A stretch of 64,000 nt of DNA from Nymphaea colorata (lineage: Eukaryota > Streptophyta > Magnoliopsida > Nymphaeales > Nymphaeaceae). Under the pieces are notes generated by a model, which was not told the DNA's origin, did not search any database, and was given only the letters and a program-made list of their open reading frames with translations. The DNA lies in NCBI RefSeq assembly GCF_008831285.2, contig NC_045140.1:17482370-17546369 (forward strand), written 5' to 3'. Position numbers and translations under genes: made by a program. Shown here piece after piece: positions 10,229 to 23,400 of this stretch; within the stretch, counting starts at the first letter, position 1; each line of letters starts with the position of its first letter.

Positions 10229-13200
10229 TCAGTCTCCTTTGCTTACCCTGAGTTTCCAAGCAAGCTGCATTTGCAGAAGGACGGAATAATTTTTAGACAT
10301 GTCAGATGGTCCGAATACAACGAGCGAAAAATTCATAATAAACTTCCCTTACCAGAGGTTCATCGTCGGAGTTGTCACCGCAAGCCTTTTTCTCATTGCC
10401 AGGATCTTCAACAGGTTGGGAGCCAGATAGATCAGGTGTGTTTTCCGCATCGAAAAGGTCATCCTCCTTTGCACCTGTTGGATCCTCAAAACTGCTCTCC
10501 ACACCTGGCAGCTTAGCATGACGTTCAACTTCAACACCATCTGAAACGTAGGAATTTGGGAACTAAGATCCCACTAGCGGAAAGCACAAGCAGGTTATGT
10601 GATAGCCACCATCTAGCCGAGAAGAGACAATACACTTATTTTACTTTTTAACGAGATACTGGTAATGCAAAACGAAACGAGTGGACCTACTTTGCAACTG
10701 GTCCTACCAATGTAGAAAAGATGGAATCGACTGAAACCGTTGAACAGAAGAAAAACACCCTGAAAATAGTCGCTTAAGATCAATTATCAGAAATCACTCA
10801 CCTCCACTGTCGGTCAGTTCATCTCTGCTCTCACCCGCACAAGATGGAAGACTTGTCCTGTTAGGTGATTTACGTGAAAGCTTGATTGAGTTGCAACGGT
10901 TTTCCTTCCTGCTAGAACGTTGACACATTAAAATTGCAATTAAGAGATGATGAGATCCTAAAAAGAAAGCAACCCAAGATGCAGAGTGTTGTACTTTCTC
11001 ATTGTATTTTTTTTTCTTCCAGAAATATTGTCTTCTTTCTTAATTCTTTTTCTTTAACAGAATGAGAAACTTTCAAGCAGAATAAATCATGAAATTCAAG
11101 AACCAGGCAACAAGTTAGATGAGCCAGTAGCTTACCTTCTGCATAAGGTAGATGGACTTGGTGATGGTGCTTGCTGAAAGTAATGAATAAAAAAAAATTA
11201 AGATGATTAAGCATTGGACAATAATACAACCCCAAAAGAATTATCCTGAAAAATCAAATATAACAAATCTATGATTCTGGACTGAAAACAAGACCTTTGG
11301 CACATGAGAATCATCAATCCTCTCCCACTTCTCCTTTTCCAACTTAAGCATCTCAACATCTCCATCATCATAAAAGATCTTGGACAAACAAAAAACAACG
11401 CAACATTATTGGCCAGTTGTGAGTATTTTGACCGTTTGAAAAGACAGATATTTCGCTTACCAAATATTTCCTCTTCTTAGCATCGAAAGATTGTACAACA
11501 CCTTCATAGAACCTGCACACAACAGAAACAAATGCAAAATAATTTTCAATATAACTGCATAGTTTCTGGGATTAAGACAATAATAACACAACTACACGAG
11601 AACATGCTTAATTTGTTAAAGTTCTATTTTGGCATAGGAAGGCCCCAGTTGCAACTGTTTCTTTTTTGGGCAGACAAAGCAATGACATCACAGATTTACA
11701 AACAAACTCAGCACACAATCTATAAAATGGTACAGCAAACATTGGCCTACAGGCAAAAACTGATGCAGTGGAGAAGAGGATTGCTCTTCTAACCCAAGGT
11801 CAACGTCCAAATTAAACTAGAAAAAATCGAAAGGAATGTGAAAAGGAACAGAAATAACTGGAAGGAAAGACCTCAAAGAAGATGCATTAATTCCAGGATA
11901 ATCATAAATGAGGCTCAAACATTTTCATATAGCCAAAAAACGGATCCCTGGATCTAGATCCAAAACAAAGTAACAAGAAATAAAAACCTAAAATACTAGA
12001 ACAGATAAATAAAATAATAAATAATACACAAATTGAAACTGAATCTTTTTTTTAATGCTCTTCAACTGCATCACAAACTTAATTAGTATTCCAATAAAAT
12101 AGCCCCATTACATGCGATTGTTCTTATTCTAGACCCATATATTCCCTGCACTTGGTCTGTTATCGATGTAAGACAATTTCACCAACTGGCACTTTCAATT
12201 TCCCAGAAGTTCTTAATTTAACACAACTTACGTACCATGGTCTTATAGTAACACGGCAGGTTAAGCCAATAGCCAATAGATGTCAACTACATACTGAAGG
12301 AAGCTTTGGTGTTTATCATACCCAAACAGAAACTGGTGTCGAACCAATAAAGCATGCAAAGCAGCCATCAGATGTTTGACTGTCAGGAGTTTAGTTGAGT
12401 ACCAATCAATTAGAACCTGATTGCTTGGGTCTGGTGGAAAAAGAACACAAACCATTTTGGGAATGGTTTTCCAACACCTCTTTTTCTCACCTTCTCACCT
12501 TTTCTATTCCCTTCTTCATTTTCTTCAAGGGTGGGAAAGCGACTTGAAAATTCAGTCCTATTTTGGGCCTGGTGTGTGTGTGTGTGTGTGTATATATATA
12601 GGTAGGAGGTGGATCCCTTCGGCCAGGAGGGATCCCCTCTCATCAAGACCACCCAATACATTTCAACAGGCAGCCTTTAATCATGTGCATGCTCCGATGA
12701 ATACATTGGAGTGCATGTTGTGAGAGGCCGGAGGATTCCTCCAGATGTGTGTGTGTATGTAACACCACACGTTGAGAAGTTTAGTTCTATATTTAAAATT
12801 GTAAGGAATCTTGAAGGATTTACAAAAGAGGTTAGTTAAGTGATTTGGTTGTTTTAGTTCCTAGCCTTTTTTAGGCTGGAACCAAAGCTGTTAGAGGACA
12901 AGTTGGGAACCGCTAAATTGGGAGCCCGAACCCAGTGTGGAAATGTGCGGGTTATTATAGTGGTACCATAACTGGTTCAATGCTGGTTCAATGCTCAGAC
13001 TTGTGGTTCCACACACATAGACATTTGTGCCTCTAGTGGGGCTGGACTGTAACACCCGATTTTGAGAAGTTTTTGTATCTAATATTGTGAAGAGTCTTAA
13101 GAGACTTATAAGTTAAGTGATAGATTGTTCTGGTTTCTAACATTTTCCAAACCTGGAACTGAAGTTGCTTAGAGTCGGGTCAAGATCTACCAAACCAAGA

Positions 13201-14410
13201 GCCCACGCCTGATGTGAGAGTGGGCCAAATTGTTATAGACACTATAATAACCCACACGACTCTCACACTAGGATGAGGCTCTTATACGACAGGTCCCAAC
13301 TCGCCCCTTAGCAGCTTCGATTCAAGCATCAAAAAGACTAAAATTCAAAACAATCTATCATTTAACCAACCCCTTAATAGATCCCTCAAAATTCTTCACA
13401 ATCTTGGATATAGGATTAAACTTTTCAATAGGGTATTACAAATTACTATATATATAACAAAGTGTTGTGATACATGCCGGTGAACATATAGGCCCTCACA
13501 AATATGATATAGAAAATAAAATATGCTCCTTCTATAAAATCTTTACAACATGTATACCCCAATTCCAATCAGATTTCATTGAGGAACCAGTACTTAGCAT
13601 CATTGTCCGGACACAAGTATAATAATTTTTTGTTTTCAAGTATCAATCCAAACTGACTCTCATTACAGTAAATCCACTTAGAAAGTATAAGGTAACACCC
13701 ACATCTGACCCGAATCCAACCACGTTAACATCCCTATGTTTGAACATCGTTCTCTTCAAGAGACATGCTAAACAGCAAGAAGATACAAGATATCTTCTCC
13801 AGATAATTGACATACAATATATTAGCACCTCTCTCTCTTTCTCCACAGTATTCATAAACCCCTATTCAACTAAATTCCTTCTCACAGTCACAATCTCAAT
13901 TGCTTTGCAATTTAACTACCAGACACAAGGTTTTGAGTAGCAAATACAACAGCTAAAAAATTCATAATGCCATTTGATACATGATGACTCACCTTGTTGG
14001 AAAAATTGCCAAGTTTGACCAAGTCAACTTGGCAGGCAACAAACAAGTTAGAAAGCAAGGTGTCTTGTTAATCAACTTTCTCAAGCCAGTGGGCCAAAAT
14101 ATGACTCAGATAAGTCAACTTAGCTATGTCAAGCAAATTCTGAAAAGGATAAAGGGCATTTACTTACATAAAAATACCCAAATTCCCCTGAAGAAAAGAG
14201 CCACAGGGCATAGGATTCAAGGGAAGAGCGATGTGGGTATGGGCGAAGAGAGAGGGGCACATCATCATGGCTGCCCTAATGTCCTTCAGTACTTTTCACC
14301 AAGGAAGGGGCCGGCAGTGCTGCCTCATTTTTTTTTTTTTTTTGGTTTCGACTTTCAACCAAAGTCAGATAGGTGTGGGTATGAATGTGGGAGAAGATAA
14401 GCTGCAACGT

Positions 14411-14451
<41 letters not shown>

Positions 14452-17400
14452 GTGTATATGTGTGTGTATCACCTCAAAATTTTGGAGGCATGAAGGTTCC
14501 AGGAAGGGGAAGGGAAGCACAACTGCTACAAAATGGAGGGGGGCGGTACATAGGTGAGGTCTGCTAGGCTGGTAAACAATGCAGATTGTTGCCATGTTGC
14601 AGATGGGAGGAGGGTATTGGGCAAAGCTATGTGGGTTCCCCGGAGATCTCTCGATTCTCTCCTAAATTAAGGACGGGGCTACAATGTAAAGGAGTGTAAG
14701 GCTGCTGTAAAGCAGAAAATGTGGTAGAATGGTAAAGGGAGAGAATGAAGTACAAATAGGCACAGTTCCCCATAAATCAACTCTCTCTCTCTCTGTGTAC
14801 CATAAACCAACTGTAAGTTTCAGGATGCTGTTTTGGAAAAGCTTTTTTCAATTTGGATTTTTTATTTCGTAACTGCATAAATTTTACATTATTATTTTAT
14901 CAACATCGACTTGCAATGGACTTGAGAAATTTTACAAGAAAAAATTGCCGTATATAATTTTTTAGATCAGTTTTGGCTATTTTTCTGTTATCCATAGCTA
15001 TTATAAACGTTAATCTAACAAGAAATTGCTCTTTACTATTTATGGTAACTTAGGATTCTTTTTCGATTTGTCTATTATGAAAATCATAAATTATGCTTTT
15101 ATTGTTTTTCACCATGAAAGAAGTATAACCATGACTCATCTGTTAAGCCATCTGAGTCATCATGTGGGACATGCTTCATCCAAGACTAAGTCCAGAAATG
15201 CCAACCATGATGGAAACTACAATTAATAATTAAAATTTCTACACTACAATACAGATGTGGTGCTAAAATAAAGCTACAACCTAGCAAATTTCCATTGGTT
15301 TGGTACTATAAAACTTTACCTAGATGGCATGGGAAATAGAATGAACAAGAAAACCAAACATGTCAGAAAGAAAACAAAATCTTACTGTCTATCCATTGGC
15401 CACCAAACTTTTATTCTCCACCCAACTAACTCCGAGTTATCCTTGCTAGATTCTTCCAAAAGCCACTACAGAAAAGTAAACAAGAAATCTTCATGAGGCT
15501 CACAAGTCACAATTGTACTTGTAGAGAAATGAAACAAATAAAATGTCCATCGGCTGACAAACCAAATTAAGATCATTATGTTGATGTTTATGTCCATATT
15601 AGATTGTTAAACTTGAGGTTATTTCGAAAGAAGGCTTGAGAAACAACTCTCATAAACAGAATAACCATTCAATTATAACTTATCAACAATAGTAGAATGC
15701 ACAATTTTTTGAACAAAAACAAGGAAAAATTCACCTTCTCCAACCTGTAACAAGAGCCTTTATGGCAAAGTTCACAGAACTTGCGGAACTGGATAATGTG
15801 TCATAGAAAGGATGAGTTCGCTAATGCACACTCACCTCACACAAGTACAGGGGCAGGTTCAGCATTTTTCAAAAGAACTTTGATACGAAGATATACACAC
15901 ACATATATGGGATTTTAGAACAGGATGTCTAGAAATACAATGTCTAGAGCGTTGTCTGAAGTTGTTTCAGATGAATCCAACCAGCCAGATGTATCGGTAT
16001 TATTTTAAATTCAAGAAATTGCAATGAAATCACACTTTATCATATCACTATTTTATGTCTTAGAAGCATCGACTCATAAAAATCCAATTTACACAGTAAA
16101 ATTATCCTGATTCATTTTTATGACATAGTTTTGGACATTCAAGTGCCTCTTTTCAGTCTGGTTCATCTGACATGACCTCAGCTGGCCGGAAGAGCCAGAT
16201 GACAGCCCATGGATAGCATATTCCTGGAGATCATAATCTAGGGGTGCCATTTCTATACAGCTGCATTGGCACCCAACTCTGACTCAGTTGCAATGACTAT
16301 ATGTTGGTGACATAGCTACACACAATCAGTTTGAGTTAAAACTGTAAGACCACAAAAAAAAGACTTTAGATAAGACGCCATAGTATGTATAAGGACTTAG
16401 TTCTACAGAAAGCTTACCTGTTGTTTATCGTGATTCGCATCCCCATCAACATGGACATCACCCTTAAAGGTGAAACTGTGACCTTTTCTCGATGATAGTA
16501 CTTTATTTTTTGCACGAGATGCTGGTCCTGAGTCTCCTGATAACTCCATACTCTTTATCGGTTCAACATCCATCCCGCCTGTAGTTAGTTCACCTTCCAA
16601 AATGCTGGAGTCACTATTAATATTGGATGACACTGATGTTGAAATACCCATAGTCTGAGACTTGAACCCTAGCTCTCTTTTGTTCTTCTTAAGCTTCAAT
16701 GTGTGTGACATCATTGATGCATCAAACTCAGAAGCTTTTCTTTTATAACTAGTACCAAGGCCATATTCCCCCTTGAAAGTTTTTTTCATCTTCTTCCTTT
16801 GAGATAGAAGCACGGTCCCATTGTTCTTACTATCGTTCGTTTCTTCCTTCTTCAAAAATATGGAATCACTTTCAAGTTCAGGAGCTGCCATGCACACATC
16901 TCTGCGAAGATTTCCCATTCTCATTTCGTTCACCATACTCAACGTTTCTGAGTCTGTTTCTTGGTTTTTTATTTTATTTGACGCAGTATTGATGATTGGT
17001 TTCTTTTTCTTCAGTTTTTTAGACTTCAGCAATTTCATCATCTTCATCAGAGGCAATTCTTTTCCATCATCGTCACCAGCCTCAAAAATCTTCTCGTCCT
17101 TGACAGATGCAGACTTAACCTGCACGTTCTTAAAAGAACACAATATCAAGAAACATACATGTACATGTGTGTGTGTGTGCAAGAATAAGAGAGAAAGAGA
17201 GAGAGAGAGAGAGAGAGTACTTGCAAGCTCGATGATTTGAAATAGACAAACAGATCAACATTAGCCAACCAAGGAAGCTTAAACTCTTCATTGACCTAAA
17301 CATAAAAGGTAATAGAATGTTAGCAACTCAAGGTCTCAGGTAAGGACACCACCAAATTGAATAAACTCCAAATTGCAATAAGTGAATATTCATTTCATCC

Positions 17401-20400
17401 CCTCACCTCCTGAACCCCCCAGTTTTCTCACAAACAGAAAGAAAGGCTAAACAAAACAAGAAGCGCTAAAGAAAAAGGGTGAAGCAAGAAAAGGAGAGAG
17501 AGTGAGAGACGTCTGTATGGATTTTATTCATACTTCATATATAGCATGGTTACAATGACCACTTTGACAAACAAGTATGACTGTTGAATTCAAGTTTAAC
17601 TTTCAAGTTCAGTAGGCATATGCATCAGGACACTGAAAAGGATCCCAGTTTGAAAATTTTGCAGTGTTACAGTGTTACAGATTATCTTAAGTTGCAACAA
17701 AAATTAGCACCAAAAACTGAAGTCAAATGATAAGAGCTGGTGACACAGTTTAAATATAAATGTGACCATAGTAAATCCAAAATCTGAACACAACAAAGCT
17801 GTGAAAATAGAAAAGACATCTAAATGTCAATAAAATATATAACACATCTAAATGTCAAATAAAATATATAACACATCTAAATATCAAATAAAATATATAA
17901 GGAACAACGAATAGATGCCACCAACTATAAGTTATCTCATCAAGCACCTAAACAAATGCTCAATGCAAAAGTTCCATTATCCTATATACAATCATTCACA
18001 GAGTAGTGCCCTGCTTTTACTGGGAAAGGCATATATCCTGCCATTTATAAAACAGTCCTTGTTTATATACCAGGAAGAGTAAATACATATACAAATGACA
18101 AGACATTGCAGAAACGACTACCCATAGGCCACAAACAACCACATACGGCAACAATATCATCCAGAACAAGCATAACAGAAGCTTCAGTCATAGTCACCAT
18201 TTAAAAGAAAAAAAAAACTTAGATACAGTAAAGAACAATTGAAACTAGGGTTACCCTAAAGGCGAAGATACATTAGTAAAATAGAAATACATGAAGCAGA
18301 AGTAGCAGAATCTGAAAGCAGTATATAATTTAGAAAGGAGCTCACATCATAGTTACTCTTGGTAATAGGGGTATAAAGCGCTGATGGCAGTGGAATTGAT
18401 TGCATGAAGTCGTTATCTGGTTGGTTAGAGAGATTCCTGATAATGATAAGTCCAATCTCACATACTAGATGTGAATTCTGCAAGTATTTATGTAGAACTA
18501 CAAATAAGAGACCATAAAAGGAAAGTAGACAGAAACAGAGTTTTGATATATTTTGGACTCCACTCTGTGGAGAACTTAATAACAGTCTGCATTATGAAAT
18601 GAAGTATCAACCCACCTTTGACTTGTTTGAATCTACTACATCTTCAGACAGTTTGATACTTTTGAAGACTGAGACAATCGCACAAACTCTATTGTGCACC
18701 TCAGGGCACACAGTCTCCAACTTACCGTCAACATCTTGACATATGAACACAGAAAGAAATGCATATAACCTCCTGGAGAAAAAACAACAATCCAGTAAAT
18801 AAAGACGAAAGTGACTCTGGTTCCTATCTCCCTGTTTCTATTCGTAACTGCAAGACTTTCCTATTCAAATTCTAGATGTAAGGCAGCGGATGCAACGCCT
18901 ACAATTCACTATGATCAATTCCAGTTAGGATTTGTGGTAATTTTTTCGGCTCTAACACAGACTTGGACAACTATGGCCGAGATGCTATATGGACAACTAA
19001 TCTCATGCGCTCAAAATCTAAAGCAATGAAGCATGAATATCATTTGAAACAACTCTAAGATGTAAAGGCTATTAGACAACTACAAAAAATTATCCCATAT
19101 CATTGCAAATATTTGCATGTTCATGTCCAAACCTCACCATTAAGCAGACCTTTTAAAGATTATTAACTAAGACAACCTGGAGTAAAGATAGCGGTTACAA
19201 GTCAAGTCTGTGAAAGATCTCCATACCAGAAAATTGGCACAAAAGCTTCAGAACCAGGCCGTTCAACAATACTGGGGAATGAATTGTCATGTGCTAAAGC
19301 ATGAACAAAATATGCCAAAATATATTCAGGATGATCTGATGGCAAGTTCTGGCCAGATGGTGCATAAAGCTTCCGAGATTTGGCTTCACGATAAAGCATC
19401 TCCACAATTTCAACTAGACGATGTCTGTACTGTAGAGTGAATTGTACAAATGAGAAAAAACTTATACACACCATCATGCACACTTACATATACAAATAAT
19501 GTACACATATATGCTACACAAATATATGCATGTAAGCATGTATACATGTGTGAATTCCCATAGACAAAGGAATATGATATATCATCATCACTGCAAGAGA
19601 TAGGGTACTCCAATATAAAAGATCAACCTAAAAGCTTTTGGTAAGAAGTCTTGAAGAGTATGGACCTCTTTGTATTCATGTTCGGGGATTCCATGCATGG
19701 CCAATGGAAGTGAAATAGCATACTTCACATCCACAAGCCGATCTTTTACATATTGGTGCACTTTAGCAAGAAACTGCTTCCTGACTTGTGGGTAAGTATC
19801 CTGCCATTTGTTATAAAAAAAAAAAATTAAGGGACAATCTGAAAATCAGAAGCCAAAACCCTGACAACCATTGATCTGAAAAGATATCACCAGCCACAAC
19901 AAAAAACTGAGCACCTTATTCATACTAGTAAATTTCAAAAAGTGGAACACACCTGTGAAATTTTTATAGTAAAAAAGAAAACATCATTTGGAATTTTGTG
20001 GTCCCAGATCCTTGACAACCGCAGGATTGCTTTTGCAGAAGCAAGTCTAAGATGGGCTTTATCAACAATGCTGATGGAAAAACAAGAATGAGTAGTAAAT
20101 TTCCATACCTGCATAAGTTGCAGACAATATGCAACATATATCCAACATGACATGCAAATAGTTTGAGAGATGAAGCCAGCAAACCTCGATTCCACAGTTT
20201 GGGACACTTCACCAAAAGAAAGTATATCTTTCAGCAACTTTAAGAGGTTTCCAATTCCAGTGCGCAGAAGAGCATCTTTAGTGGGTAGGTAACTCTTCAC
20301 TAAGGTCTTAATAGCAAATATCTGCAGTTCTTTCAGACATTAATATGCTATGTCAATATGACAAAATAAAATATTCATAGCTAAACTAACCTTGAGCAAG

Positions 20401-23400
20401 CATTGTTTGCTTTGATTATCCCAGTCTGTTCCAGAAATATTTTCTACAACCTGGCAAAGGCCAAGTAACATACTCAGCCTGAGAAAGAATGCCAAGCAGA
20501 AACCAGAAAAGAACATCACATACAAGATTTAGTTGTCTGTGCATACACTGCAAGGCAAAATTCTGTTCGATAGAAACCCTACAATTTCCTCCTCCCTGGT
20601 TTCAAATATTGGCATGGCAATTTGTGCAATATAGCCCAAAGATTGCAATATGGCTGGTAGATGCTTTCCTTCATCTAGCATATCCACAAGATGCTGCACT
20701 TCAAGTATGAAACACCATCCCATATAAGAACCCAGAACATCATATTGCAAAAGAATGCTTGCATGTGGAACTCAAAAGCAATGTTCATGTCTGGCACAAG
20801 GTATACATGAATAGAAGTTAATAGAACACCAACCTTGTAAAGCAGTGAGAGTGACTTGAGGCCATCGCCAATTGTTATTGCAGCGAGAGCCTGGACAGAG
20901 TACTTTGCTTGCTTTCTTGTGCCTTCTATGCACAGTTTCTCTAACAGTAGGTCTACAGAGCTGAGATGAAATAAAGCATATCAAACCAGATCTCAAGTGA
21001 TGATCTCACTCACAATTCTCAAAATGACTAGATAGTACCTGTCTAGTGTTGGAAGTTGACTTCTGATAGCTCCGCCAACCTTTGCAAGAACAAGCAGTAT
21101 GCCTTCTTTGATTGTTTCATTATCATCTTTAAGAAGAAGGACTAGCTGTTCTTCCACCCCTCTAAAAATAGATGGAAAGAAACTTGCAAGAATCTGAAAA
21201 ACAGAAAATCGATGAACAGTTATCCACCAATTTGACTGGAATCTGTTACTAAAGCACATTAGTCAGTTAACACCAAATCCAGAACTTACATGGCCACTTA
21301 TCTCTGAACACATGAATGCAATAAAAACATTCTAGACCGTGTTAGTTTTTTGGGAAAGATAGAAAAAAATTGATGTGGCAAAGTAGCTGCCAAACTAGGC
21401 ATTCTACTAATCAACCTGCCTGTTTGGGGATACCAGACAAATTTGCATTAACTGGCATTCAACCATAACAATGCCAGACACTCACAGAGAAGTCCATATA
21501 AACAAGTCAATCTCACCAGTTGGCTTTATGATGGCGGGGAGAAGACTGCATATAGAATCCTATTTAATCCACTCAATAATGTCAACCATCTCCCCCTCTC
21601 TGACATAAGTAAACACACAAATGTATGGTGCAAAAAATTTAAATTTAGAGTGCAGTAAACAAATTACAAATAGAACTTCTTCTAGAATTCCTTTCTTGTC
21701 AAGGTAGCCCACAATGTTGCCAATATCACAGGACTAGAAAAAAGCCAACAGTATCATCAACTCTACATTCAACGCTTGGAAAAACACAGAGTTCCCAAAA
21801 ACCCAACAGTCAGCTACTCAGCTTTACCTAGAAAATCACTTAAAACCTACTTTCTCATGCCCCTTGAAAAAAGAGATCCACACTCTTTCTTGGGCCTCTC
21901 ATGTAACAAACGTGGGGTTTAGGCAAACCATTTTCGCAACCACTCTATTGGCAGGTTCATATCATATGGAGATCAGACCTCTACAACACATCCAGGTCTG
22001 GATCATTCTTGAGACAAATTGATCGCAGATCAGATCCACCGTCAGGCCATTGCAGACCCAACCTGTTCAGCATAAGCATGCAATTTAGAGTCTTACACAC
22101 CAAAAATAATTATTTTCCTCATAAGTTCAGTTTCTTGAAAATGTGTTCAAGGATATGTTAATTACAAAAATAACATTCATATTTCATCACCCCAACACTT
22201 GATTTTGCCTACAAGGGGCAATGTTGGGCACAAGTGTCTTGGACACCAGTACAAACTGTTGGATATGGTGAGCTTTAATAAATTACACACTAAAAGTGTA
22301 TATACACATAAAGACAGTATTCTGTGTTTGCAATCCACTTTAAGCACTTACACATAATAGAAATAAAAGAACAAGAATAAAAGCAAATGGAAAGAAGGGA
22401 AAAAAATAAAAAGAAAGAATAAAGAAGAGCAAAAAGGAGACTTAGCCTTATGCCTTAACAGTTAACATATTAAAAGGGTCAAATAACTGGGAAATCAAGG
22501 CAAAAAAAAAAAGAAAAAGCAAAACAAAATATAAGAAACGCAAAAGAGAATTTCACCCTATGCCTTAACGCACTCAAAGGGGAATGGCCTATTTTTAGCC
22601 CCATATCAGCCTGCTCTCAGGAATGAGGGGGTGGGGGGGAGAGCTTGCACAGACAGACCATGAGAAGAAGAAGAAGAAGAAGAAATAAATGGAAAATTTT
22701 CTGGAAAAATACTTTCCTTTAATATAAAAGTCATATTTTAGATATATGCATGTCCAGTTCTTTAGATACCACATCCATCCTAAACATGTGATGTGCACCT
22801 ATGCCTGTGTCAATGTCATGGTATGTCCGTCACTGACACATCATGCTTCTGGAAGTGTCAAAGTAACAGACAATTTTGCAACATTAAGGACCAAGCCAGC
22901 AATATTGCAATGACTTGATGGCAGCAAAAATCACAACTTTCAACTGCCTCATGCATGCTTGCAGCTAAAAGCATAGAAGCACCTCAATGTCTTTTCTAGG
23001 CATAGACATAATGAGAAATCTAAAATCCTGATGGTGATCCAATATCAAGGATTTATCTGCAATGGACCCAAGTAACACAACTTGAGAGTCTATGAATCTC
23101 CTCCCTCAAAAAGGCAATAACAAGGTAAGGTGAAAGAGCTTCCTTACTCAACAGGTATGCATGAAAAGAAAAAACAAACCACAATGTACATTAGCAAAAA
23201 TGAACACTGGAAAGTTTCTAAACACTAATGGATATTGTATGACAACAAAAAGGAACTAATGCAGCCAAGACTAAAAGGACATCCTACATAGAAAAAAAAG
23301 CTTGGAGGAATACGTGTATCAGGAAACAATGCAAATAAAAGATCTACAGAAAGCGAGAAAGAAAAAGTAGTTGATAGTGCAGAACCGGTATCTGCTGTAA

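Noticed and set aside
14231..14595. Frames containing long Tyr/Ile runs
   Set aside because: Translations of the AT microsatellite at 14413-14449.
16821..17240. Plus-strand Phe/Ser-rich frame of 139 codons
   Set aside because: Antisense of the large PDS5 exon 24, extended through a GA microsatellite.
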